From contig VTPC01091262.1 in the NCBI GenBank assembly GCA_011009095.1, positions 1 to 64,000 of the forward strand: a stretch of 64,000 bases of DNA, given 5' to 3'. Source of the DNA: Ignelater luminosus (Eukaryota; Arthropoda; Insecta; Coleoptera; Elateridae). Made by a program: the position numbers and the translations under genes. Positions 22,650-36,124 of the stretch are shown piece by piece (position 1 is the first letter of the stretch; every line of letters begins with the position of its first letter). The notes beneath the pieces were generated by a model, which saw nothing but the letters and a program-made list of their open reading frames with translations, was not told where the DNA came from and did not search any database.

Positions 22650-25545
22650 TAATACAATCGGAACCTATTAAATGAGTTTAAACTAAAATATTAAAAACAA
22701 CAATTAATATAACTTTGGATTAAACTAGTTATTAAGTCTGTTTAAAATTACATTTGTGGTTTAAAGTTTAATATCAATAACAATCCACAACACTGTTGAC
22801 CAACATTATTTTTTGTTATCTTAATTAGTTTTTATTATTATGTATGATTGCAAGTTTAGAGTATATCCCTTGATGTGCCACCGTAAAGTGTACTTTTCCG
22901 CATAAAAACGCAAAATACTCAAGAATAATTACACCACTAAAGCATAACAAGTGGTTACATAATAGTAAGTTGTAACGTGTTTTGAACGAATTAACACACA
23001 CAAGGGAACAACGAAAATTTCTAAAATGAAGATAAAACACTTCATGCCCTTATCAGAGCATTAACATTAACATCGAAATGATGCAATCAGTTTAATATTC
23101 GGAGTCTGCTAATTTTTGTAAGTGTTATTACAGCATCAATCGAGCTGTAAATCTAAAATATTTACTAAATCTTTTTAATTAGAATCATTTATTAAGTGAA
23201 TGTTAGACTTTTATTTAAACTCACTATAAAAATTTCATCTTATTAATGCTGCTCGAATATATTCTTTTTTTAAGACTTTCAGAGATTAAACTTTTATGGC
23301 CACTTAAAACTGTAGACAACGAGAGTCGTTTTGAAGTTAAAAAAAAACTATCATGAATCTTTGTGCCAGTCGCCTTTTACCCCTCGACAATGTGTTTACC
23401 GTACCTGAAACTTAACTGCACAATGTTAACTTTTATTTTTAAAAGTAATGCCACTACTAGAAAACTTCGTTAATTGTGGCCGAGTTTTGGTTAGTAACAC
23501 ACAAGTGCTCTAAATCAGGTTCTTACGTTAGGAAATTTAATTGCGAACAAGTTTGTTTCGGGCGGAAGTTCTGTTGTATGGGCTTTTGTTATGTAATTAC
23601 TTGGCACGAAAAAAAGATTCATGGATAATACATAATCGAGGAAAACTTTCTTATTTATCGCTTAAGTACTTTTTTTCTTCAGGTCTCAGGTATTCTCAAA
23701 TGTATGCAAAAATTATTACGTTTAACGCTTGAAGTGAAGAACGGTAAGGTTTAAAAATTTTTATACCGTCGTAAAACAAGAGAAATTACCGTTCCAATTT
23801 TCCTGATATTACTTTTTGATAATATTATATCGTAAAACGCTCGTCTGCCGATGTTAGTAAAAAAATATCTCACATTTTACATCAAAAACGCAAGCTATAT
23901 CATATTTAAAACTTTTCCGGTATTCGCTTTAAAGAAAACTTATATCCAAGTTTTCAGATTCAGACTCAACCGTGGAAACATTTTCATTACTTTTATTTTT
24001 ATGAATAAAGTATTGCGACATAACTTATATAGAACAATTTTTAGATATTACTTTTGAAACTTCTATCACAGGAGATCTGTACCTAAATATAACTTTGGAA
24101 AATTGAAAATCTTATTTTTCTATCCTTAATATAGACTTTAACGGCCATTATTATTGAAAAACTATTACATCCTTATATATCACGAAATGGGATATAAACC
24201 TGGCAATATTTCATTCTACATAATGAGAAAAATTCAGTATTGTAACAAGCTTGTATTGTGTGCTAGAATATAACTCGAAGATGATGTACGTGTACGAATC
24301 TTATTAAGTTTCAGAATTACATCCCCTTGGAATTTATCTTGTGTTGTTGAAATAGAAGATTGACTTGTGAGTTTGTAAATATTGTACTTCATCAAGTTAT
24401 TTAACTAAGATTTGTGAAAACTGGCAAATGTTGACTCTAGTCACGTTTTGATAATATTGTTCTTAGTTTATGTTCTTTACATATATTATATATGTGATAA
24501 TAGTATGTTGCATGTTCGTAACAATTTTCTTATCTGAGAATCTCTGACATTACGCTAGTAATACTTTTAAAAATGTTGAATATATTTTGATAACCACAAT
24601 AATTTAATTGTAACGATTATTTTAATTTCAATGATTAAAATAATTTGCATGTGAGAATAATAAATTACTGTTTTAAAAGCATATTAAGATATTTGTAAAA
24701 ATACCTCCATTAAGTACAGAGTGAGTCCATTCAATTTTGATTATAATTTTTTATATAATTTCTGTTTTATAACGCTTAGTTTCTATTTGGTTAACCTCTT
24801 GTCTACCTCGAAAAACCTTAAAGTTAATCTGATACAGGTGCTTAGTATGTGACAGCCATTTCAGTTACTCCCTGATACCTTAAACAACCAAATACTTTGT
24901 TTTCAAACATAGCTCTTTTTCGTGGTCTAAATACCATCTCCAAATATTCAAACAATGCCTAGTGAGCAATAGAAATTATAGATTAGTAACATTTACTGTA
25001 GAAACTTGTATGTTCAGTCTCTTGTAAGGTTTAATTTAATTTACGAAGACTAGAAAGCTCATTAAAGCCGAAATGATGATGAATATCGAACAACTGAAAA
25101 GCATAAAACTGAAATCTTATAGAACTGGAGGAACCAAAGCTCTAGTAAAATATAATTGACAATTTATTAAAAAGTACTACATAATACTTCCGCGGCGGAG
25201 CAGTATTTACAGCAGTTTCAGGTAACAGAAGGATGGAAAAGGAACTATGCTTGCGAATCGGTGTCAGTGACCGTATGGGTTGATCGGAGTGTTTGTGTAT
25301 TTGTTTCAGTTGATTGTATGAATATTGTCAGTATTGAAAAAACAAGTCATTGCGTTTCATTTCCCTGTTGAGTTGGTAACGGGCTTTAGAAGTTTAAAGA
25401 TTTGTCTTTGGCCACGAATGCACTGAACGTAAATATAGGATTAAAGAAGAGAGTTTTACGTGACGCACCTGCCTGAAGGCTTAATTGCCACGGCTTTTAT
25501 AAGTACGATACTCCTCCGATGCGGTTCAGTACAAAAATCCTCTGT
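22650..25545. other. Long AT-rich stretch without supported features
   Basis: I see no recognisable gene, RNA or element. The open frames around 22825-23040, 23541-23732 and 23851-24057 are short, AT-driven and without motifs. TACAGAGTGAGTCCA at 24716-24730 resembles a transposon terminus in style but no partner end was found. Confidence 0.5.
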
Positions 25546-25549
25546 CTCA

Positions 25550-26785
25550 GATCAGTACAAAAATAACGGCCCAAAAAGCCTAACCGGACCAATAGACCCG
25601 AACGGCACGAGAGTCCCAAACGGCCTGACAGTCCCGAAAGGCCTTATTAAGTGCATTTAGGCCTGAAAAGCTCAATACATTTTTAAACTCATTTTTGGCC
25701 TGACCTGAATTCGAGCTTAAGGCTAACCGTGCAAAGACTCGAGCAAGGAATTCATACTACGATGCAGTACGAAAATCCTTCTCTTCGGTTCAGTATGAAA
25801 ATAATGCTTTTGTCCGAGTCAGTTCAACATCGTCCGATGCGGTTCAGGACGGAAATAGTCCGTTCAGGTCTGTACAAAAAAGATTTTTTTTACGATGCAG
25901 CACAACAATCGTCTGCTTCAGATTAGTACAAACCAAAACGGTCTGAGAGTAGCAAACCGCCTGACAGGGACGATACGTTCGAGATACAACAGCCCGACAG
26001 ACCCTGACGGACCGATAGGCTCGAATGGCCCGAGAGTCTCAAACGGCCCGATAGGGTTGACAAACCTGAGAAACTCGAACAGCCTGACAGACCCTAACGG
26101 CCCGACAGGTTTCAACGGCCCAATAGTCCCAAACGACCCGAGAGATTCAAACAACCCGACAGACCCTAGTGGCACGATATGATGTTCAAAAGGTTCGAGA
26201 GTCCCAACCGATCCGAAAAGGCCTACAGGCCCGAGAGACCTGAACAAACCGACAGACCCTAATGGCCCGGTAGGGCCGATAGACCGAAACAGCCCGACAG
26301 ACCCAATGGCACGATATGCTCAAACGTCTCTAGAGTTCCAAGCGACCCGACAGGGCCGACAAGCCCGAGAGACCCAATTAGCCCGAGAGACCCGAATAGC
26401 CCGACTGACCGTAACGGCCCGACAGGTTTCAACGGCCCAATAGTCCCAAACGACCCGTCAGGGCCGATAGGCCCGAGAGATTCAAACAACCCGACAGACC
26501 CTAGTGGCACGATATGTTCAAAAGGTTCGAGAGTCCCAAACGACCCGAAAAGGCCTACAAGCCTAAGAGACCCGAACAGACCGACAGACCCTAACGGCCC
26601 TAGAGTCCCAAATGGCCCGACAGGGCCGAAACACCCGAGAGATTCGAACAGCCCGGCAGACCCCCTAGCAGCAGGATATGCTCAAACGTCTCGAGAGTTC
26701 CAAACGACCCGACACGGCCGACAGGCCCGAGAGACCCGGGTAGTCCGACAGAGCCTGATGGCCCAAACGGCTCGATTGACCGGAC
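25550..26785. repeat. GC-rich minisatellite, 9-bp based, about 317-bp higher-order unit
   Basis: The array is built from variants of CCCGACAGA, CCCTAACGG, CCCGAGAGA and CCCAAACGG repeated with 9-bp phasing. A longer block containing GACAGGTTTCAACGGCCCAA occurs at about 26104 and again at about 26421. It is followed in both by TAGTGGCACGATATG and AAAAGGTTCGAGAG, giving a higher-order period near 317 bp. The second copy has an extra insert (GTCAGGGCCGATAGG). Because 9 is divisible by 3, minus-strand translations show glycine every third residue (GPLKPVGPL, GLFGSLGL), imitating collagen. There is no signal peptide, and stops break every frame, so I do not call a gene. Confidence 0.85.
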
Positions 26786-26789
26786 GTAC

Positions 26790-28360
26790 GCTAAGAAAAC
26801 CTGATAGATTTTTAAACTAAGGCTCGACCTGACTCGAAACCGAACCAGGGATTGGGATACGCCCAAGCGGCGCGAAACACTATATTAATCTCTACTAAGC
26901 AGTCTGGTGTCCAAGCTACTCATTGTAGCTTTATCCGGCGGGGCCTACTCCTACTCCAGAATGCGGACTTTCAACCACTGCCCCCACGAGGCCAACATTA
27001 AAAACGGCAGGCCGAGAGACAAGCTCCCACGGGTGCTCTGACCTTATGGTACCAGCTCGAGAGAGACTACGGTCGAATCTCCTAAATGAGACAGACACGT
27101 TACCGTCTGAAGACTGCCATTCACAGGTTTCCAAGAAATGCAATCCAGCAAGTTATGCATTCCTGGACTCATCTTACTTTCACTGAAGGCGATCCACGTG
27201 CGCATGGAAAGATAGGATAAAGAGTAATTAGATTTCGCGGAAGTTACTACGCCGTTGTAACTAAACTACGAGAAGTACTCTAGTCTTAGCATTAATTTAA
27301 TGCCCCGTTCCATATGTAATAGATAGTTGAGTAACGAACAATCCCTCACGCATACCAGTTTGCCTCACTTGTAGCGCTCCCGTTTTCCACACTCGCTACA
27401 CCGCCCGGAAAGTCGGTTCGCAGCTTTATTTAGTGCAAGCAAGTTCTACAAACCGAAAAGTATTCTTCGGATTCTAGTATAGTGCTTGGTAAGTCTGGAA
27501 AACTTCGAGGTGCTCCAATTCTAACCTTTCCCGCTACTGTCCAATAAAGTTGACTCACTTTGGGTGAGCTTCGAACATTTCTTGTTCGGCATCGTTATGT
27601 AAGTTGTTGTTGTTGGCCAGTGCCCTACCGGCCTGGCAGGACTGCCTTGCTCGGAATATTCCTCATTCCTTTTTAACTAAACTCTTGCTCCTTAATTCAT
27701 CTAACCCGACAGGCTGGCACGTTATTCTATTTGGATTGCATTCCGCTAGGCTTGCACACCACTTGGATTGTACCCCGTCTAGCTTGTACTACTTGCTTTT
27801 ATACATAAGTCCGAGTTCTATAGACAGTAAAAGAGTTTTATTCTAGTATTTCGAGTTTGTTACAACTGATCGACCTCTTCAAAATCACGTCTTCTCAGCA
27901 ATGACCAGTGGCCCCTCGTTTGATCTGACTATGAACGAGGGCAAGGAGTAAATTCTTTAACCAAATTTGGTGCACGAGGTATTCCGAAAACAAGAAGCGC
28001 ATCGCTTCAAAACATTAGTTAGAATAATTATGCAAACGATCAAACTTTCGACCTTCTGAAAGCATTGCATTTAACTACGCCGATTCATCAAAAACGCGTA
28101 CTGGAATTATGAAGCATATATGGGTAAGGTTAGTTTGCGCAACTATCCACAGAGGGGAGGGATGTAATGTGATGAATCGTCAAAGTGCTGCTGTGTTAAT
28201 TATTTATAATAATTAAAAATCAACTGTTTTTGAACTAGAAAACCAGATACAGTATCTGAAGTATCGGATGTGTGAACTAAGTTTCTTATTTCTTTCTTAC
28301 TTAGATCTTAATTGAGTGGTTTGCAGTCTTTTAATAGAACGGATGGAGAACCATACTGGA
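26790..28360. other. Spacer with possible LTR-like tract
   Basis: No gene is supported. A tract of about 30 bp near 27350-27380 (reverse complement CTACAAGTGAGGCAAACTGG) recurs near 22575-22605 as CTACAAGTGGGGCAAACTGG, which indicates a dispersed repeat. The AATAAA at 27544 followed by TGAGCTTCG, and GTTACAACTGATCGACC near 27870, would suit the R/U5 end and primer-site region of a gypsy LTR, but the second LTR is not visible. Confidence 0.35.
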
Positions 28361-28379
28361 ACAGTACAAGCTACTTAGC

Positions 28380-28935
28380 ATGAAATACGGATAAGGCTGG
28401 AAAGTTCTTCGCACAGATTCCCAGGCAGCTATTCTGTCTCTCACGTCCCTGGAAGATAACTGTTCAATGTCAAAATTGATAGGGCCTGCCTACAGTGGAT
28501 CTCCAGTCACTGTGTAATCAGGGGAAACGAGGAAGCTGATAGACTGGCAAAAGAGGGCTCTAAGAAGCAGCAACCCAGGTACCTGTGGAATTCTTCTCAG
28601 CAATAAGACTGCTAAGAGGAGCATTAAGGAATGAGGTGAAAGCCAGGCATGCCGTGGATGCAGAGGGCAAGCAGTAATCTTCCCTGTTGGAGCCCAGTGC
28701 CTGCCTACCTCATGACCTTCCCAGAGACGTGGCCGTGGCCTGCTTCAGACTGCACACAGAGCACGACTTCTTGCAGGCACACCTCCATCGCATAGGCATC
28801 ATCGACACTTTCTCATGCGTGCTGTGTGGCAAACAGAATGATATGACTGGTTCCCACCTCAACGACTGTGAAGCGCTTTCACAATTACGACTGCCAGAAT
28901 GGCAAGATCAACAATGCAGTAAAACTAGTAAAATT
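28380..28935 (+). pseudogene. Non-LTR retrotransposon RNase H and C-terminal fragment
   Basis: Across frames, the RNase H motifs TDSQAAIL (about 28413) and WISSHC-IRGNEEADRLAKEG (about 28495-28555) appear in the correct order. A C-terminal segment follows with RLHTEHDFLQAHLHRIGI and a Cys pair (CVLCGKQ), then HLNDCEAL. This is the typical 3' end of jockey/R1-group LINEs that carry RNase H and a zinc-knuckle-like tail. Frameshifts between segments and loss of upstream RT show a 5'-truncated dead copy. RNase H would degrade the RNA strand during reverse transcription. Confidence 0.72.
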
Positions 28936-28959
28936 TATTAGGCTGCTCGCCGTCAAGTG

Positions 28960-29225
28960 ATGATCCGTCGATAGGGTAAATGAAGCGTCATTGTTAAAAA
29001 AAACTTTCACTTGTCTGATGACCAAAACCATATAACCATATCACGAACTCTATCGACAATTTCTGGTTGTTTTTATACCTCCAAGACGTGATGCTTGTTT
29101 GGCCACTCTTGAATTTGTCTACCCAAAGTCTAACGGTTCCATAGGAAAGACATAAGTCATCTAATGTAAGAAAAATCCTTTCATGATTTCCTTCGCCGTT
29201 TTCCCTTCCGATTTTTTCCAGTTTG
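28960..29225 (-). pseudogene. Mariner transposase N-terminal remnant
   Basis: In reverse complement, with frame changes, the tract reads LSYGTVRLWVDKFKSGQTSI and then PEIVDRVRDMVI. This is the helix-turn-helix linker region seen in mariner transposases of the type often found in arthropods (S-x-G-T-V-x-x-W followed by P-E-I-V-D-x-V-R-D-M-V). The catalytic domain is absent. The fragment lies tail to tail with the LINE fragment just upstream. Confidence 0.55.
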
Positions 29226-32200
29226 CATTTTCATTTAAAACACTTGTGTTTAAGTAACTGTCAAACAACGAGTTACTGTCAGAAGGATTTGTAACCTTGG
29301 AATATTTATCTCTAGAAAAGACACTTTATGACTACACGTACTAATTGCTGCACAAAACATACACATGCAGCAAGAATTAATCTAGACTGGTAGTAGCCGC
29401 TGTTTAAGGTTTGGGCAGACAATTGCTCCGGTAGAACATTTATACGGGCCAACTTACACTGGGTGTAAGTATGGTATTCTCGTGACCTAAGAAATTTTAT
29501 GCCTAAAAGATTGTTTTTTTTGAAGGGGGGGGGGAGTTTCTTAGAACATTTCTATGAGCTCTGTTTAAGAACTCCACTGTCTTTCTCGACATCTGATGAC
29601 TGATATCCTGGGTTAAGATCAGATTAAGACTGATGACGACTGACTATATGAATAGTATGTCTGATTGTTTAAGCTAGACGATTAAATTTTCGTTTGGAAT
29701 TGAAACAAACTTCGGACTTTCAGAGTGCTATTTAAAAGCGGCTGGACTCTTTTTGGCCACCGAAAGCGAATGAGGATAGGCAACTTAAAGATTTCTTGGC
29801 TGTCACTTGCACGCTCCAAGAGATTTTTTCTGAGTCTCCAAGGCCTCATACAGATCTGGTTACAAATAACTAATAATATATTTTTAACAAACAAAATGCA
29901 CAAACGAAGTTAATTTAAATTTTACTTAGACAAGTTTTAAACCTTTTCAGTATGGAAATTAGGTTCAATAAATATAGCAGACAACTCTTGTCTGTTTATA
30001 TATTCACATCTACAAAATAAATCAAACAGTAGTACAACATATAAATGAGTTTGGTTAACTCACCAAAAACAGATTTACCTGATTATCGGCCTTTCTACAT
30101 TGATAAAATATGCATGAATTCAGTTTAACCTAAATCGCAGTTTATCCAATATTTAATATTAGTAATCACAAACTCATAGAAAATACCAGGAAATTTACTC
30201 GCAATTTTGAACGTTTATGGAATGTTCGTGTTCAATTTCGGTTTTGCAAAACTACCCCCATTATGTTGTCATATTTATAGTAAATGTTTGGATGAAACGC
30301 TTCAAACTTGCCGGAAAGTGAATTGAATATAGGAAATGAAGGATACCACCGAAAAGATAGAGTTACTTCCACTAAATTGAAATAGTAAAAATGATATAAA
30401 AGTCAAATACTGTTGAAAATTTTCTTTTTATTTCCAAACACGTATCATAGAAGAGATCTGGAAACGTCTTAGGGGTAATTAACAGAATTTACTGTCTGAT
30501 TAAAAGTGAAAAACTTGCTTTGAGAAAAGTAGAAAGAACACTCATTTATGTCAGACTTTTAAGTATTCAACAACTTTCATCTCTAAGGGTTGAAACCTGA
30601 AGTATTACGTGCTTAATTTGACGTTTTTAATTTTGTATAACGAATCGTGACTGAAACTTGGGATTTTATTACTGATTTAATTAGAAAATCTTTATGTAAC
30701 TTCCTAACAACTCAATTCGTTGGGCATTTGTTCCGTCGACTGTATAGATAACCGTTTTCGGAATACATATTAAGGAGTTTCGGGTCCAAAATTGTGGGAA
30801 GAAGATTTTTGTGTAGAGGTTAAAATTTAGGATCGGGGGCGTGATGCCGTAACGAACGGGTATTATTAGGGTTGGTAGAGGTTAGAGACCTCTTGGTGGT
30901 CGGCTATTGTTTCAACGTGAATTTGGTGGAATTGTGATCGCGCAATTAGAGAGGATATTTGATAAGGGTTAGCCAGAACACGGTTCGTTAACTTGGACAT
31001 GGTCACGTTTATGTGGGGGGAGCACTCAGATCAAATTTAAATACACACGCACGATGACACGGCTATATCTAATTTGAAATTGATAGCAAACGAGGTCCCT
31101 TTATTAAATAAACTGACGCAATTGATGCGTTGTTTGAATTTGAAATCGGAAAAATGGCTGTGCGGTACACTAGTGTGTTGGTTATGTTTCGCTCGCTTGT
31201 TTACTTGTAGTGTGCCTATCTTGTGATTTTTTGTTTGTTAAATATGATGCGGAGACTGTGAATTAATGGATTTTTACAGAGCACAAAAATGGAAATGATA
31301 CCAGAGAGAAAATTTGTGTGGTTAGGTACATTGACTTTGAAATCTTCTCTAGCAATCTATATAACTGTTCTCAATTTATAGTACACAAAGTCAAGAAATG
31401 TTCAACTAACGAAGTTAGTTACTAAATGTAATGCTAATATTGTATTAACCCGAGTTAACCGGCATTTAAAAATAATTATTGATCGTTAACCTTATTGTAA
31501 ATTTAGAGTAGTTTTAGCTGTGATTATCGCGTACAGTTAATTATGAATTTACTTTCCAGAATTGCATGTACGTTTAAATTAAAAACGATGTGCTAATAAC
31601 AATTATTTTTCCTCAAAGAGAAGTTTTCTTTGCTTATACGCGGGTAATTAAATTTGTGTTTTGGCTGACATAAAATGTATCGGGTGGTTTAAGTCATTTA
31701 CAATCTTGTTGGGTAAAGCATACGACAAAAAAGCATGTTTAAATTTAAGTTAGTAATTAACCCATTAACGACCAAGGCATCAAATTTTAGTTTTTGAGAG
31801 CTCATTTTTGAAATACATATCAACTGGGGCCTAAAAACACCACAGTAAGTGGAAAAACTCTCCTATACAGGGTGGTCTCGAAAAGTAATGTTGCATTTTT
31901 GCATCAATGATGGAATATGGGGTAACTGATATTGTTTGATACAAAGTTTTTACTTGTGACAATAAAGTAACAATAAATTTAAGTATAATGATAAATATAA
32001 TGGCGTGTCCCTTACGTTGGACGTCAAAAGTATACCTCCAAGTTTTTTTCCTGGAGAACAAGATAATAATCCTCCTTGACTCTATAAGGTGCGAAAGATA
32101 AATACAGGGTGGGTGTTGACTCGAGCTCGAATTATTCCTACCAATTCCACTACTGTTGAAAATATAGAAATAATGCTGAAAACTTAGAAAAACACAAGTA

Positions 32201-32961
32201 AGTGAAATAGAAAAAAATAACTCAAATAAGTTGAAGTTGATTTAATACAGGCGCAGGACTGGTTATTATAATACTTCCAAGTATAAAATGACCTTATAAT
32301 GAAAATCAAACGTATTAAATTCTATCCTTCGACAGCGCGAAGTATAAATACACAAAATAATAATTATGAAAAGCAAAAACAAGCACGAACTGTGAGTACC
32401 AAAAATATTAAGATATTAAACATCAAAGTCAAATAATGAAATATTAATTTATTTTTTTAAATCTGATTCCGAACACGTTTCACGTAGTGAATTTTGCGTA
32501 GAGCCTTATGATTGTAAAACTGGATCCAATTTTAGCTTTAATTCGCCAACTCTAGATCAGCTAGTAATAATTATATACGTGAGATAGATTTCATAATGCA
32601 ACAATTGCTTGCGTTACTGTACAAAATTGTTAAAATAAATCAAATATTAAAGTTTCTATCTAGTTCTTTCTGACCTACTCTGTACACAACTTATTTATCA
32701 ATGCAGGTAAAACAGATTTCTTCTTATAGGTAGAATCTAACAAAATAGAACGTTTATGGTATTGTTAATCTAACAAAAAATGTGAAATGAAAAGTGAGAA
32801 AAATTCATTATAATTATAAAATTAAAGGTTGCTGAGTACAAATCAGAATTAAATTAATTTAGCTCTAATTCCTAAAGCAATGATTACCATGATTCAACCC
32901 TAAAGGTTAAATCACAAATGCATATTAAAACTATCAAATTACGAGTAATAACAGATTGAAT
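29226..32961. other. Long stretch without supported features
   Basis: The sequence is AT-rich and unique-looking. It contains a G10 run near 29525. TACAGGGTGG motifs at 31865 and 32104 point the same way and look like transposon-end debris without partners. Overlapping frames at 29682-29913 on both strands are coincidental. Confidence 0.5.
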
Positions 32962-35900
32962 CAGTACCGAATTAACGATATGGAGGCCTGTAGGCAGTAG
33001 AAGCGACGGGGCCCCTCACAGATAAATTTATTTATGTCTGCGTGCATATGGTAGCGGAAGCATCGCACCGTGGGCGTGGGTAATAATACGTTTCTGTATT
33101 TTTAACTTTTGTGTATTTGTGTGTAATTTGCCATAATGGCAAGTGAAGTTAATCTTTCTTGGACCATTGACGATCGATGACAGTTTTTTATGATTTTCAT
33201 TTTGGAAAAAGATCTTTCAGCAGTGGCATTGATGATCATCATCGTGCGATAAATTTGCAATGCTGTAATAACATTGGGACATGTTGATTGTAATTTGTGC
33301 TCAAAAATTATTTTGTAGGACTCGGACGCTGGTACTGCTGTTTTCTTGTTTAGGTCTTCAAACTGACAAATGAAGTGTTTGAAATGAATCATTTCATCAC
33401 CAAGTTCAAGTTCAGTGTCACAAGAGTAACATTTTGCAAATTTTTCCTCTTTGATTTATGCTTCATCCTTAGAAGGGAAATCACAAAGAAAACCAAACAG
33501 TGATTGAACTTGCTCATAAACTTTCAAACGGTTAGAAAGTTCTACGTTTAACTTGTCCAATATTGGTAGATAAGTCTCAACTTTGAATCTTTCTCCTCCT
33601 TGTCACCGTCGTGAAAATGTCGTTTTCTGGCTCGCTTTCGTTTGCTCTCATCCTCATCAGAATATTTTAAGTTACCGACTTTATTCTCATAGAAATCAAA
33701 ATTTTCTCTTTGCGACTTTAAGAAATCTAAGAATGAACTTAGAAGACGAAGGGCACTTTGAATTTCTATTGCTTCACTTTGCAGAGAAGTGCTAACTGCA
33801 TCAATGCGGTCGAGGATGGTTGCCCAAAAATTTGTCATGATGACATTTTCCTTCTTGGAGATTTCTTTCAGTAGGTAATTAGCTTCATGAATTGTCTCTG
33901 GATTCTGACTCTTACGTTTAGAAATACTTTACAAAGCATTTTGAAAACTACTGTAGCCCTTGGATAAGGCTCAAGACATTTTATCATAACCGTCCAACGA
34001 TGGGTTGAGTCTGGAAAAAAGTTGTACAATGCCTGAACAAATCTAAAGAAATACAACCTTCAACGGCGCTCACTCCAACTAAGTTAAGCGAGTGTGCTGC
34101 ACAGGAACATAAATTGCAAGCTTATTGATATTAGAAATATGGGTTTGAAACCATTGTAGCAGCCTGACACGTTGGCCGAGTTATTATAAGATTGCCCTCA
34201 CATATTGTTAATGTCGATACCATACTTCTTTAAGAAATTCAATATGGCTGTGGCAAGCACTTCTCCAGTGTGACTGCTTATAGGAATGAATGTGAGAAAA
34301 CGATCATTCACTTCTCTATCAGACGATCAAACATATCTAATCACTACAGTTACTACTACGTGAGACATGTCTGGTGTCGAATCAACGCTTAGAGAATAAT
34401 ATTTCGTTTCTTTGATTTTTTCTACAATAACATTAAAAACCTTTTTCCCCATTATTTCAACTTCCTCTTCGCAAATCGTGCAAGATAAATAAAAGAGCTT
34501 TCCTCTGTCTTGATTACCATATTTGGCTAAATGAGAACTCAAAAGGGATCGTACTTCGCAATTAACTCTAAAATCTCTAAGTAACTAATTGCCATTATTT
34601 TGTGAACCAAGGATTTCTGTATCGCCACGGAAAGCTACTTCACGTGACGAGAGAAACTTGACTACAGATACTACACGCCGTAGAACTTGAATCCAATATT
34701 CATGTTCTTTCTTGAACTGAGCTTCCAAAAAGCTGTCGATTCGTCCTTGTGAACTTCTTCTGTTTATTAGTGTCTGTATACATGATCGATGAGCTGCACT
34801 ATCTTCCTGCAGTTTCATTCCATTTGAAACATTCTTCCAATCAGAAAATCCATCAGCAAATTGTGTTCTTTCAGGTTCTCTAAAAAGTACACATGGAAAG
34901 CAGTATACGTTTTCATTTGTTGGAGAGTACATGAGCCACTCTAGATTGATTTGTTCCCCACTTACATGTTTATGAAACGGGTAAGAACTCTCTTACGATC
35001 TTCATACTGTCTGGCTGAAACTGAAAATTTGCTATCCAAAGTTTGATACTTGGCTGAATTTCTTGAACATCAAAACATCCGCACTTCTATAATATTTTGC
35101 CATAATTTGATGTCATTTTGGTACTCTGGTCCAAGTTTATACCTAGTTTGCTTATGAAGCTGAATATTCGGCTCCACTTTTCCTTCTTTTAGCATTTCAA
35201 CATTATCCTTTTTAGATATTTGTTCAAGTAATAGATTTAGTACCTTTATTTCGACCATTTCATTGACATTATATTTAGATGTAGTTTCTTCCTCTATAGG
35301 TTTCCGTGTAAAATCAAGTTCAAAAAGATTGTGAGTCTTTTTTATTGTTTCATCTAGCTTTTTGATAATGTTTTTTTCCGTTTTTCTGCACTACTGTGGT
35401 ACCACTTTTTCTCTTGTACCGACATCTTGTTTTTGTAAAAGAGTAAAAGAGGTAGATCTCAATATAGAATATGCAGCTACTACATTCCCATTTAATTAAT
35501 TGTATAGGAATCGACGCCAACCGGCTTGTCTATTTTATGGTTCATACAATTCAAACAGCATGGATTAAAAACTCCCCAAAAAAGTTATCAAACACAAATA
35601 TTTAAAATATCGAAAAACGCTGCAAAATATGTAAAACTAAATTGATTACACGTTATATCGATAGCCTTTTCTTATTTATTAAATTTAAATAAAAACTTAA
35701 CTTACCTAGTTTTGACTAATGTCAGCAATGGGCAAGTGACACAACTCATCAACTGATAAACATGTACAGATGAGTCATACCTCAGCTCGTCAGCTGTTTA
35801 TTCTTTCTGCAGCGCGCCCACACGCATTGAATCAGATTACCCCCACTCTTGTGGATAATTGTTGAACTATCACGAATAATGCCATTTCACAGTACAGATA

Positions 35901-36116
35901 GAAGTATATAAGACTTCCATTTTGATGCTTTCACGTTTTAAACTAAGAGCCGTATGAACAACTAATCATAAAATAATAAAGATTTTATTATGTTGCGATT
36001 TATGGTGTTTTTCTATTTGTAAGGCTTTTAAATGCGTCGGGCTTTCTTGGGGCCCCCTTAAAACCTCGGGACCCCTAGGCAACTGCCTACTTTGCCTAAT
36101 TGGTAATCCGGCACTG
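32962..36116 (-). mobile_element. Complete but dead hAT transposon with TIRs and 8-bp TSD
   Basis: The left end begins CAGTACCGAATTA at 32962 and the right end, reversed, begins CAGTGCCGGATTACC at 36116. Both continue into GGCAGT and GGGGCCCC-type tracts. Flanking 8-mers are GATTGAAT (32954-32961) and GGTTGAAT (36117-36124), one mismatch apart, which is the expected hAT target duplication. The 3,155-bp interior carries a broken minus-strand transposase of the TTF/ZMYM-like type. Confidence 0.9.
33102..35423 (-). pseudogene. hAT transposase pseudogene (TTF zinc finger/ZMYM1-like type)
   Basis: From the start near 35423 (MSVQEKKW) the order is a lysine-rich leader, LHKQTRYKLGPEYQND, and a TTF/ZMYM-type region with CFPCVLFREPERTQF (about 34890) and KNVSNGMKLQE. 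The first catalytic aspartate is in SVDSTPDMSHV (about 34380). The block expected to read GQSYDN has GQSYNNSANVSG (about 34170), so the second catalytic aspartate is asparagine. An alpha-helical insertion follows (FWATILDRIDAVSTSLQ). The hAT C-terminal dimerisation motif CPNVITALQIYRT and ERSFSKMKIIKN lies at about 33180-33290. Frameshifts and stops occur near 34930, 34585, 34320 and 33450. Intact members are about 700-800 residues, cut and paste DNA, and are often annotated as zinc finger MYM-type protein 1-like. Confidence 0.85.
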
Positions 36117-36124
36117 GGTTGAAT

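Noticed and set aside
25895..26866. Collagen-like protein on either strand
   Set aside because: Gly-x-x pattern follows automatically from a 9-bp repeat; no signal peptide, stops in each frame, no start context.
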